64,000 nucleotides of DNA from Petrocella sp024636985 (GTDB taxonomy: Bacteria; Bacillota; Clostridia; Lachnospirales; Vallitaleaceae): assembly GCA_024636985.1 (NCBI GenBank), contig JAGXFY010000055.1:16874-80873 (forward strand). The letters run 5' to 3'. A program made the translations under genes and the position numbers. Below the pieces are notes generated by a model. The model was not told where the DNA came from. It was given only the letters and a program-made list of their open reading frames with translations, and did not search any database. Of the stretch, positions 44,231-52,230 are shown piece by piece (position 1 is the first letter of the stretch; the number at the start of each line of letters is the position of its first letter).

Positions 44231-44356
44231 GTTCTCTAGGAAAAACTGTACAATGTTAATGCGTTGAAGCATCGCATTAACTATCAAGGAAGTTTCCTTT
44301 CGAACCGTTCAGAAATATGAGCAGAGCTCATAACGAAGCGAAGCTTCTTTTCTTGT
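44231..44356 (+). ncRNA. Structured intergenic repeat, copy B
   Basis: About 126 nt running from GTTCTCTAGGAAA to GCTTCTTTTCTTGT. Hairpins in order: outer stem GTTC/AGGAAA with TTTCC/GAAC around a tandem G-A loop; GTTAATGCG/CGCATTAAC with loop TTGAAGCAT; ATGAGC-AGA-GCTCAT; GAAGC-GAA-GCTTC followed by TTTTCTT. The last hairpin could terminate a transcript running in the argS direction. No own promoter is visible. Nothing is recognised from 44357 to 44478. Confidence 0.6.
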
Positions 44357-44490
44357 GATTGTGGCTTGACTGAAAATCTAAGTAATAATCGTAGATATAC
44401 TGCATTTGATTTCCAATAGCACCATTAATTAGATTTATTTCGTTTATTCTATACGGAGCACTAAAGCAACCAGAATATCATAATAGGCCA

Positions 44491-44630
44491 ACATCGACTA
44501 TGAAGTTCCTGGAATCAGTGTGTGTAATGGAGCAAGTCAGCATGGATGCTGACCGTCGACTTTTGGTGCATGGATGCACCAATTGGAGACCGTAATTATA
44601 CAGACTGTGGAAGGGTTTTCATGAGACCCA
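44491..44630 (+). ncRNA. TwoAYGGAY-type RNA, copy 1 (candidate CsrA-binding sRNA)
   Basis: Two adjacent hairpins display the identical loop ATGGAT: GTCAGC/GCTGAC (44536-44553) and GGTGC/GCACC (44565-44580), joined by CGTCGACTTTT. This is the architecture of the TwoAYGGAY motif, and GGA in a hairpin loop is what CsrA/RsmA proteins bind. Further single-stranded GGA triplets lie at about 44520, 44529 and 44585. A CATAAT -10 lies at 44479-44484, and a TAAAG block precedes it as in copy 2. The 3' end carries GGGTTTT-CAT-GAGACCC (44613-44629). Confidence 0.7.
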
Positions 44631-44692
44631 CCTTAATAGCACAATCATTCTACCTAGTATATATTAGGGAACAAAAAAATCTAGCTTCATCT

Positions 44693-44731
44693 AAAAAAGT
44701 CCCTAAGCTTTTTTCACTTAGAGACTTTTTT
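44693..44731. terminator. Terminator after cvfB
   Basis: Stem AAAAAAGTC-C-CTAAG (44693-44707) with CTTAG-A-GACTTTTTT (44717-44731). It can end the minus-strand cvfB transcript and also plus-strand transcripts from the TwoAYGGAY RNA. Confidence 0.8.
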
Positions 44732-44776
44732 GATTCATTTAACATATGGATAACCCTAAAATTTGACAAAGAACCT

Positions 44777-45628
44777 TTATATCTTATATATACCATCTTC
44801 CTTAATCAATATCTTTTCCTCTTTATACAACCTACCTAATGCCCTTTTAAAAGCACCTTTACTCATGTTAAATGCTTTATTAATTACATCCTTATCCGAT
44901 TTATCATGATAGGGTAGAAATCCACCTGCATCACATAATCTCAGATAGAGTCTTTCAGAGTCAGAATCCATTTGAAAATCGATTCTCTGAGCTGTTGTCA
45001 GATTTAATTTACCGTCTTCTCTTACTTTGGTAATACGTCCTTCAACTTTTTGACCGATTTTCATATTTGGTAATAGCTCATTTGATAGAATGAGGCCATA
45101 GTATTTACCTTCCACAGCTACAAAAGCACCCATATCTTCTTTAATGTCATAGATCAAACCAGTGACTTGGTCGTTTTCTTTGTAAGGACTGTCACTTCGA
45201 AGAATTTTCTTTAGTTTCTGGGTAGCACAAAGCCTACCTGACTTATCTTCATATATACCTACCAATACCTTGTAACCTTTTTTGATCGGTCGTAACTGTT
45301 CACTAAATGGCATCAAAATATCTTTATCATAGCCCCATGCTAAAAAAGCGCCAAATTGATTGGTTTCAACAGCTTCTAATACCCCGATTTCACCATTACA
45401 CAATAAGGGAGGCATTAATGTGCCTTGTAGTTTCTTCTTCTGGTCCAAATAACAATAGACCTCTATCTCATCACCTAACTCGTATACTTTTTCATCTCCG
45501 GCACGTTCTAATTCTTGATTTGACAGTACTATACTATTAATGAGATCATCGGAATTCTCATTAATAAATATACCTAACGGCGTCTTCTTTACGACGTACA
45601 ATGTCTGTTTTTTTCCTAATTCAATCAT
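44777..45628 (-). CDS. cvfB: S1-domain RNA-binding protein, CvfB/YitL family
   Basis: 283 residues made of tandem S1-like OB folds (about 1-65, 70-140, 150-215) and a C-terminal winged-helix domain (about 225-283), the CvfB arrangement. Segments GIFINENSDD, GAFLAWGYDKDILMPFSEQ and VEGRITKVREDGKLNLT show the S1 repeats. Homologues bind RNA and affect virulence gene expression in staphylococci; the molecular target is unknown. GAGGAATAGG lies shortly before the ATG. Monocistronic. Confidence 0.9.
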   Translation of the reverse strand: MIELGKKQTLYVVKKTPLGIFINENSDDLINSIVLSNQELERAGDEKVYELGDEIEVYCYLDQKKKLQGTLMPPLLCNGEIGVLEAVETNQFGAFLAWGYDKDILMPFSEQLRPIKKGYKVLVGIYEDKSGRLCATQKLKKILRSDSPYKENDQVTGLIYDIKEDMGAFVAVEGKYYGLILSNELLPNMKIGQKVEGRITKVREDGKLNLTTAQRIDFQMDSDSERLYLRLCDAGGFLPYHDKSDKDVINKAFNMSKGAFKRALGRLYKEEKILIKEDGIYKI

Positions 45629-45790
45629 GGTTCACCTATTCCTCTAACAATTTCTTCAATCTTCTTAACGATTACCTGCAATCGTGCTAGTAACATATAC
45701 ACTTAATATAACAGTATTCTTAATATTCCACAAGATAAACCTTGCCCATTTTTCTTACATAAGGTTAAAGTAGATCATTCAAAAGCATCA

Positions 45791-45909
45791 AAAAAAACAC
45801 CGACTTCATAGCCGGTGTTGCACAATATCCTATCATGCTAGCATTAAAAGGGGGGTTTCTATTCCTAGAATAGAAAATGAAAAAAATATTTATCATCAAA
45901 TATTTTGAT
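45791..45909 (-). ncRNA. Candidate small RNA with C-rich seed
   Basis: On the minus strand a perfect promoter (TTGACA 45939-45944, 17-bp spacer, TATACT 45916-45921) is followed about 110 nt later by an intrinsic terminator (AACACCG 45813-45819 with CGGTGTT 45796-45802, then eight T). Between them lie a 9-bp hairpin TTTCTATTC-TAG-GAATAGAAA and an unpaired ACCCCCCTTTTAAT tract able to pair with Shine-Dalgarno sequences. No open frame with a ribosome site is present. The adjacent nrdJ leader is on the other strand and does not overlap it. Confidence 0.6.
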
Positions 45910-46020
45910 AATCAAAGTATATATGACCTTTTAAAACTTGTCAATAGCCCATCCCCCACTAATTACTTTTTGTCATATTTCACAAATCGCCTTAACCTAT
46001 GTTTTTTTCGTATAACGCCA

Positions 46021-46049
46021 TTGACAGTTAGATTAGAGGTTGGTACAAT
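46021..46049 (+). promoter_or_regulatory. nrdJ promoter
   Basis: TTGACA (46021-46026), 17-bp spacer, TACAAT (46044-46049). The -10 is overlapped by the first NrdR box. No cobalamin riboswitch is seen in the roughly 50-nt leader. Confidence 0.75.
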
Positions 46050-46090
46050 ATGTAGTGTATCAGTTTCTTGTTAACTACTATATATTGTAA
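46043..46090 (+). promoter_or_regulatory. Tandem NrdR boxes of nrdJ
   Basis: Box 1 (46043-46058) GTACAATATGTAGTGT and box 2 (46075-46090) CTACTATATATTGTAA match the NrdR consensus ACACWATATATWGTGT at 13 and 12 of 16 positions. Their starts are 32 bp apart, three helical turns, which is the spacing NrdR needs. Repression of nrdJ by NrdR when dATP is high is expected. Confidence 0.65.
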
Positions 46091-46105
46091 ATGAGGTGTA
46101 CAGCT

Positions 46106-48463
46106 ATGATAAAAGTATTAAAGCGTAACGGTACCGTTACAGCTTTTATTCCCGACAAAATATCTACAGCCATCAAGCTCTCTATGGCTGAAACAAAAGA
46201 TAGCGTTGATGAAATATTAGCAGCTTCAATAAGCGAACGAGTGGAAGAAAGCTTAGAGAAGATGCAAAGTCCTGTTTCCGTTGAAGATGTACAAGATCTT
46301 GTGGAACAATTCCTTATGGAATCAACCAGAAAAGATGCAGCAAAACGTTATATCTTATACAGATATGAGCGTGACAAAACCAGAGATCAAAGATCTAAGA
46401 GAATAGATGGACGCCTTTTAAGTGAGGAATTCATCAGTCGATATAAGCATCGCCCTAACCCAATGAAGCAACTTGGTAATTTTGTTTATTATAGAACCTA
46501 TTCCAGATGGCTTCCCGAAGAAAAAAGAAGAGAGTATTGGTGGGAAACCGTAAGAAGATCTGTTGAGTATAATTGTAGCTTGGTACCAACAACCAAGCGT
46601 GAAGCAGAAAAATTATACGATAATATTTTTAATCTAAGACAATTTTTGTCCGGTCGGACTTTTTGGGTTGGTGGAACTGACGTTGCCAAACACTATCCTA
46701 TGGCTAATTTCAACTGTGCCTTCACCGTCATCAATAGTTTCAATGCCTATAAAGACTTGTTTTACTTATTGATGGTCGGTTCCGGCGTTGGCGTTAGAGT
46801 TCTAAAATCTGATGTGGCAAGACTACCAAAGCTTAGAACGGATTTTGAAGTCATTCACGAAGACTATACACCTGTTCCGAAACAGTTCCGTGAAGACAGC
46901 ACTAGCCTTGACTTTTCCCACAATAATACAGTTAAAATTATTATAGGCGATAGTAAAGAAGGTTGGGTACAATCATTGGATTTCTTTATAAAAATTCTTT
47001 ATTCCAATGAGTACCGAAGAATCAACACCGTGGTCATTAATTACAATAATGTTCGTCCAAAAGGAGAACTCTTAAAAACATTTGGTGGAACAGCCAGTGG
47101 ACATACCAGTCTGAAAAATATGTTTACCAAAATAACCAATGTGGTACGACGACGTGGCGTTGTCCTTGGAGATGCACTTGTCAAGTTATTACCCATAGAT
47201 TGCTTAGACATTGCAAACATCATCGGTGAGAACGTGGTTGTTGGTGGTGTTCGTAGGACTGCCGAAATCGTTCTGGTTGATTCGGATGATAAAGAATGTA
47301 TTGAAGCCAAAAATGCGCTTTATAAACAAATTGATGGTCAATGGATTGTAGACCAGGATATCATTCATAGACAAATGAGTAACAACTCCATCTACTATCA
47401 GAGCAAACCAACAAGAGCTCAGCTTCATTGGCAAATCGAACAAATGCGTTATTCAGGTGAACCGGGTTGGGTTAATGAAGTTGCAGGAGCCAAGCGTAGA
47501 ACTAATATGAACGGTGTCAACCCTTGTGGAGAAATACTACTAGATTCTAATGGCTTGTGTAATTTAACAACGATCAATGTTTTTGCCTATGTAAACGAAG
47601 ATAACACTTTAGATTATGATGGTCTAATGGAAGCCCAGCGTCTATCTGCAAGGGCCGGATATAGGATGACCTGTGTAGAACTTGAAATTCCTGATTGGAA
47701 CTTCATTCAAGACCGTGACAAACTTCTAGGATGCTCTTTGACCGGATGGCAAGATATGGCGAACGCGCTTGCTTATGATCAAAAAGCACAGGCAAAATTA
47801 TTGCGTGACCTTAGATCTGTAGCTATAGAAGCTGCCAATGAATATGCCAGTGATATTGGCGAAAACCCGCCACTTCTTGTTACAACCGTCAAACCAGAGG
47901 GAACTTTAAGTCAGTTGCCTACAGTATCTAGTGGTGTACATTACTCTCATTCTCCTTATTATGTGAGACGGGTTAGAATTAATGCTTCTGATCCACTTGT
48001 TAAAGTGTGTGAGGAATTAGACTATCCTATTTTCCCCGAAGTAGGACAAGATATGGCAACTTGTACGACTAAGGTTATTGAATTCCCTGTAAAGGCTCCT
48101 AATGGTACAACAAAGTACGACGTGTCCGCACTCGAACAACTTGAAAACTATAAGCTCTTCATGGAAAACTACGTGGATCATAACTGTTCCATAACCATTC
48201 ACGTCCGTGAACATGAGTGGGATCTCGTTGAAGAATGGGTATGGGAAAACTGGGACGATGTCGTCGCACTATCCTTTTTATCCTTAGATGATAGTTTCTA
48301 CCAATTGCTACCTTATGAATCCATTACAGAGGAAGACTATAATGAAAGAAAAGCAAAAATGAAACCTTTCATTCCAAGTCTACTTTCTAAATACGAAAAA
48401 CATGAGATTGAATTAGATCTTGGTACAGAAACTTGTGATGGCGGTGCTTGCCCTATCCGTTAA
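46106..48463 (+). CDS. nrdJ: Adenosylcobalamin-dependent ribonucleoside-triphosphate reductase (class II)
   Basis: About 785 residues. Makes deoxyribonucleotides with coenzyme B12 as radical source. An N-terminal ATP-cone (about 1-90) is followed by the barrel: NCAFTVINSFNAYKDLFYLL, GSGVGVRVL, the active-site Cys region MNGVNPCGEILLDSNGLCNL, and the C-terminal redox pair in ETCDGGACPIR. Length and sequence fit the monomeric Lactobacillus leichmannii-type enzyme. The frame opens at an ATG at 46091 lying upstream of GAGGTG; the ATG at 46106 fits that ribosome site. A possible cobalamin transporter is encoded at 61-64 kb. Confidence 0.93.
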   Translation: MIKVLKRNGTVTAFIPDKISTAIKLSMAETKDSVDEILAASISERVEESLEKMQSPVSVEDVQDLVEQFLMESTRKDAAKRYILYRYERDKTRDQRSKRIDGRLLSEEFISRYKHRPNPMKQLGNFVYYRTYSRWLPEEKRREYWWETVRRSVEYNCSLVPTTKREAEKLYDNIFNLRQFLSGRTFWVGGTDVAKHYPMANFNCAFTVINSFNAYKDLFYLLMVGSGVGVRVLKSDVARLPKLRTDFEVIHEDYTPVPKQFREDSTSLDFSHNNTVKIIIGDSKEGWVQSLDFFIKILYSNEYRRINTVVINYNNVRPKGELLKTFGGTASGHTSLKNMFTKITNVVRRRGVVLGDALVKLLPIDCLDIANIIGENVVVGGVRRTAEIVLVDSDDKECIEAKNALYKQIDGQWIVDQDIIHRQMSNNSIYYQSKPTRAQLHWQIEQMRYSGEPGWVNEVAGAKRRTNMNGVNPCGEILLDSNGLCNLTTINVFAYVNEDNTLDYDGLMEAQRLSARAGYRMTCVELEIPDWNFIQDRDKLLGCSLTGWQDMANALAYDQKAQAKLLRDLRSVAIEAANEYASDIGENPPLLVTTVKPEGTLSQLPTVSSGVHYSHSPYYVRRVRINASDPLVKVCEELDYPIFPEVGQDMATCTTKVIEFPVKAPNGTTKYDVSALEQLENYKLFMENYVDHNCSITIHVREHEWDLVEEWVWENWDDVVALSFLSLDDSFYQLLPYESITEEDYNERKAKMKPFIPSLLSKYEKHEIELDLGTETCDGGACPIR

Positions 48464-48483
48464 TATTATTCTACAATAACACA

Positions 48484-48518
48484 AAAAACCGGATCATCTT
48501 AGGATGAATCCGGTTTTA
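48484..48518. terminator. Bidirectional terminator between nrdJ and rarD
   Basis: AAAACCGGAT-CATC (48485-48498) pairs with GATG-A-ATCCGGTTTT (48503-48517), with A/T runs on both ends, between two convergent genes. Confidence 0.85.
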
Positions 48519-48535
48519 TAATAAAAGTATTGGTT

Positions 48536-49471
48536 TTATTTAGATTCTATTAATGTCTCTACTACCTTTGCTTTTTCATTTGTCTTTAGAACCATTCTAG
48601 GTTTAGATCTAATGAGACTAAAAGTATATAGACTTAAGCCAATCCATATCAATACAAAACTCAGTAATTGCTCACTGGTAAAAGGTTCATCGTAAACCAA
48701 AACACCTATAAGTAACATCAGCGTTGGCGCTATATACTGAAGAAAGCCTACACTTGACAAAGGTATTCTTTTAGCACCTTCTGTAAAACATAGTAACGGT
48801 ACAATAGATACGATACCTGTTAAGCACATCAAAAACGTAACCCATGGTGACACTGTTATAAAATGAGCGCCACCCTTTGAACTGAGCCATAACATGTATA
48901 TTATTGCGAGGGGTAAGCCCATCATCATTTCCACAAAAAGGCTGTTTAAAGTATCCAAATTTTCTTTTTTCTTATAGTAACCATAGAAACCAAAGGACAT
49001 AGCCACAGCAATGGATATCCATGGAAAACGTCCATAGCCAAATGTCATATACAGAACACCAGCTACTGCAAAACCAACTGCTAATGTTTGGAGCCTCGTA
49101 ATCTTTTCCTTAAGCAAAAGAAGTCCTAATAAAATACTGATGAGTGGGTTAATGTAATAGCCAAGACTGGCTTGTACAATCTGATCCGAGCTGACAGCAT
49201 AAATATATATAACCCAATTTGCCATAATTAAGAGACTGGTCATCATTAATATTCTTCTTTTATTGGATTGTTTTAAATAAGAAAGGAAAAGATGGTTTCT
49301 TCTCCATATCAATACCAAACCCATGGTTATAAATGAAAATATAATTCTCGTAGACAATACCTCAAATGGTAAAAGCATCGTTAGCTGCTTCCAATAAAAA
49401 GTCAGTAAACCCCACATAACATAAGATGAAAAAACTAAAGCATATCCCTTTATATCTAATTTATTTTCCAT
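48536..49471 (-). CDS. rarD: RarD-type EamA-family transporter
   Basis: 311 residues with ten predicted membrane spans in two EamA repeats. GYALVFSSYVMWGLLTFYWK at the N-terminus and GYYINPLISILLGLLLLKEK in the middle are characteristic of RarD (chloramphenicol-sensitivity protein). The natural substrate is unknown. The frame also opens with a GTG upstream, which overlaps the GGAG ribosome site, so the ATG at 49471 is taken. Convergent to nrdJ. Confidence 0.88.
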   Translation of the reverse strand: MENKLDIKGYALVFSSYVMWGLLTFYWKQLTMLLPFEVLSTRIIFSFITMGLVLIWRRNHLFLSYLKQSNKRRILMMTSLLIMANWVIYIYAVSSDQIVQASLGYYINPLISILLGLLLLKEKITRLQTLAVGFAVAGVLYMTFGYGRFPWISIAVAMSFGFYGYYKKKENLDTLNSLFVEMMMGLPLAIIYMLWLSSKGGAHFITVSPWVTFLMCLTGIVSIVPLLCFTEGAKRIPLSSVGFLQYIAPTLMLLIGVLVYDEPFTSEQLLSFVLIWIGLSLYTFSLIRSKPRMVLKTNEKAKVVETLIESK

Positions 49472-49535
49472 AAATACTGTCTCCACTTCTATTTAGTTAG
49501 GATAGTATAGCATAAAAGAAACAAATTGAATACTA

Positions 49536-49564
49536 TTGACAAAATCATAATATCTGAATATAAT
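49536..49564 (+). promoter_or_regulatory. Orphan plus-strand promoter
   Basis: Perfect TTGACA (49536-49541), 17-bp spacer, TATAAT (49559-49564), pointing into the spacer between two minus-strand genes. A short hairpin terminator at 49593-49612 follows. It would make a very short RNA or, by read-through, an antisense RNA to the EAL gene. Confidence 0.55.
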
Positions 49565-49592
49565 AATATAGACTATTAAAAATAGCGCTAAA

Positions 49593-49612
49593 AAAAGCCT
49601 ATAAGGCTTTTA
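49593..49612. terminator. Small hairpin terminator
   Basis: AAAAGCCT/AAGGCTTTT stem with A and T flanks. It may end the minus-strand EAL gene transcript, the short plus-strand transcript, or both. The rest of the 270-bp spacer contains a 28-codon open frame at 49639-49725 with a hydrophobic start but no ribosome site. Confidence 0.55.
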
Positions 49613-49742
49613 CGAATTTACTTCCCGCCTTAATACCGATGATACTTTTTGTTGGTATCATATTAACATTGGTTTCTCATGAGAAAATAGCTATTCTTGA
49701 CAAAATACATGCTATGTCTCAATAAATTTGACGCCATTACAA

Positions 49743-51254
49743 CTATAAACCATTTTCATCAAAGTCTTTCACATAGTCAATGAACGCTTCCGGTAAAATA
49801 GCTTTGCTAAAAAGCCAACCTTGTACTTCATCCACACCTAAGTCTTTTAATATGAATAACTGATTTCTAGTTTCGACACCTTCTATATTAATATAATAAT
49901 CTAATTTCTTTCCTAGTAAAATCATGGACTCAATGACAATGCGTTGCTCCATATTATCCAAATCATCGATAAAGGACTTATCGATTTTAAGTTTAGATGC
50001 TTTGAGCTGTTTAATATAGGTCATTGATGAATAGCCTGTGCCAAAGTCATCCAAAGAAACCCTGATTCCAAAATCATGAAGGGTTTGAACCAAATGCCTA
50101 CTATGGCAAAGATCTTTAAGCGCAGCAGTTTCTGTAATCTCCACTTCTAACAAGGAAGGATCTACACCTTGATTTTGAATGTTTTGATGTATGTGTTCTA
50201 TAAATGTATCATCAAACTCTTTACCTGAGACATTTAAAGATACTCTAATATTATGCCCTTGTTCTTGCCATCTCTTCACCTGACAAATCGACTCTTTTAC
50301 CACCCATTTTCCGATATCATCAATAAAACCAATCTCTTCTGCAAGAGGTATGAAATCATTGGGATAAATAATATGTCCATCAGGATGATGCCACCTTATC
50401 AATGCTTCACACCCATCAACCTTCATGGTCTTTAAGTTGATTTTAGGTTGATAATACAGCACCATCTCATTTAACTTAATCGCCCTTCTCAGCTGTTTTT
50501 CCATTGTAATCCGCTTAATAACATCAATATACAGTGTATCTTCATAATAATACACTGTTTTATACCCACGGTTTAAAGATTCTACCAAAGCCATATTAGC
50601 TTTTTTTATTAGTTGTTTTGCATCCATTGAATGGTCCGGTGCCATGGCTATACCCACACTGATTAATACATCAATTTCCATATAATCCACTTCAATCGGT
50701 ACTGACAAACGTTCAATCAAACTATACGCGCGTGTTATGGCATCTTCCTTACATTTTGTGTTGCTTTCTAGAGCCAAAAAAGTCATTTGATCCATACCCA
50801 AGGTTTCTGAATACCCATCAAATGCCTCTCTAAGCCTTTTTGCAACCGCTTTTAACACCTCATTCCCAATATCATGGCTATAGGTGTCATTGATTAATCT
50901 AAGATTCGTAATGGCTATATCATATAAATAACTGACTTCATTTTCTTGTATTAACAAATGTTTTTGAGCGTGCTCAACCATCGTACCCCGATTATATAAA
51001 TGCGTTATAGGATCATGTGTTGCCATATATTTTAAGATATTATTTTGATCACCAAGTTCCAACTTAGTTGCCTTTAGATTTTTTATATCCAAGTGCATTT
51101 TGAAAATAATTATTAACAGAACAGTAAGCACCATTATAGAAACCAACACATTTACCTTAGGCCCGTTGGTCACTTCTGTTGCACCGTAGGATGTATGACC
51201 CATGGTCATAAGTACAAGTATTAACATAGTTAGAGAACATCCTTTTTCTTTCAT
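49743..51254 (-). CDS. Membrane-anchored EAL phosphodiesterase with degenerate GGDEF domain
   Basis: 503 residues. Signal anchor and a second span (about 1-52). The GGDEF-like domain (about 75-240) starts with NILKYMATHDPITHLYNR, but its active site reads LGMDQMTFLAL instead of GGDEF, so it cannot be a cyclase. The EAL domain (about 255-500) retains EALIRWHHPDG, LNVSGKEF, VEITETAAL, DDFGTGYSSM, KIDKSFI and EGVET, so c-di-GMP hydrolysis to pGpG is expected. The dead GGDEF part may bind GTP and regulate it. No partner gene is adjacent. Confidence 0.9.
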   Translation of the reverse strand: MKEKGCSLTMLILVLMTMGHTSYGATEVTNGPKVNVLVSIMVLTVLLIIIFKMHLDIKNLKATKLELGDQNNILKYMATHDPITHLYNRGTMVEHAQKHLLIQENEVSYLYDIAITNLRLINDTYSHDIGNEVLKAVAKRLREAFDGYSETLGMDQMTFLALESNTKCKEDAITRAYSLIERLSVPIEVDYMEIDVLISVGIAMAPDHSMDAKQLIKKANMALVESLNRGYKTVYYYEDTLYIDVIKRITMEKQLRRAIKLNEMVLYYQPKINLKTMKVDGCEALIRWHHPDGHIIYPNDFIPLAEEIGFIDDIGKWVVKESICQVKRWQEQGHNIRVSLNVSGKEFDDTFIEHIHQNIQNQGVDPSLLEVEITETAALKDLCHSRHLVQTLHDFGIRVSLDDFGTGYSSMTYIKQLKASKLKIDKSFIDDLDNMEQRIVIESMILLGKKLDYYINIEGVETRNQLFILKDLGVDEVQGWLFSKAILPEAFIDYVKDFDENGL

Positions 51255-51351
51255 AAATGAAACCTCATGTTATTACTTCTATAATATAGTGTTATTATTA
51301 TAACATATTTCATATTATTATGCTATGGAAAGGGACGTTCTACCCTTACGC

Positions 51352-52230
51352 CTACTGAATCTCATTGCTTTTTTTATAGCCATATACCAAATAACTGGTT
51401 GTTGCTTTCATGCTAGGACGATTCAAAATAAGAGCAGCGTTACTTTCACTCAATAAGTCTTGTTGTTCGTAACCCATTTCTTTTAAAAGCATAATTGCCA
51501 AATAGGCCGTCGTTGGAGAATCTATATGGTCGTTGTTTAAGGTAAAGAGCCTTTTATAACTTTTATTTCTTATAATTTCTTTGGTTATCCGGTCTTTTTG
51601 ATTTGCATTTTCTAGGGATAAATCATGAGAAAAATCTACTGAACCAATAACAACAACATTTTTATCCCCAATGAGATCTTTTATATTTTTAACAAGGCGA
51701 TCCACACCATGAATACCTCCGGTTTCGTGAACCAATAGGGTCAAAACCGGCGTATCTTCATAAAAAGCTTTAATAAAGTTCATATGGATGCCTATGCTGT
51801 GTTCACCCCTAAGCATCACCTCATCTGCCTTCATAACATCATCATCATTCAGTAATTTCCCAAACAAGGGTGATGGTATAACCCGACCATAATGGGTCAT
51901 GTAGGATGAACCAACGGCTTGATACCTTGGACCTTTGCCGCTATGATTAGGCCCAATAAGTATGATTAAGTCAACATCTTTCTCTAGTATTTCATAGAAA
52001 TCGCTAATCATCTGATGGGCTACATTATGATGCGGTACGAGTCCACCCTTAAGAGGTTCCTCATCATCAAAGTCCCTTATATTTATCTGTTTTTTATCAA
52101 TAAACACCCGTGCATCTATATCATAAGCAACAACTTCAGGCGCTATATAGGTTATAGGTGCGCTTTTTTCTAACGTACCTATAATGACAAGCAGGAGCAT
52201 CCACATAAAAGATCTATTGAATAATTTCAA
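51352..52230 (-). CDS. amrB: AmmeMemoRadiSam system protein B (Memo family) with N-terminal signal/anchor
   Basis: 292 residues. Memo-family signatures with probable metal-binding His are GLVPHHNVAHQ, LIGPNHSGKG, RGEHSIGIHMNF and GSVDFSHDLS. Residues about 7-20 (FMWMLLLVIIGTL) are hydrophobic, predicting export or membrane anchoring, unlike the usual cytosolic Memo. It begins with TTG at 52230 inside the last codons of the macroglobulin gene (17-bp overlap), with the ribosome site GGAGAAGGG also inside that gene, so translation is coupled. The other two AmmeMemoRadiSam genes are 38 kb away. Confidence 0.85.
   Translation of the reverse strand: MKLFNRSFMWMLLLVIIGTLEKSAPITYIAPEVVAYDIDARVFIDKKQINIRDFDDEEPLKGGLVPHHNVAHQMISDFYEILEKDVDLIILIGPNHSGKGPRYQAVGSSYMTHYGRVIPSPLFGKLLNDDDVMKADEVMLRGEHSIGIHMNFIKAFYEDTPVLTLLVHETGGIHGVDRLVKNIKDLIGDKNVVVIGSVDFSHDLSLENANQKDRITKEIIRNKSYKRLFTLNNDHIDSPTTAYLAIMLLKEMGYEQQDLLSESNAALILNRPSMKATTSYLVYGYKKSNEIQ

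Noticed and set aside
45629..46105. Cobalamin riboswitch before the B12-dependent reductase gene
   Set aside because: The leader is only about 50 nt and has no B12-box; NrdR boxes explain the conserved symmetry.
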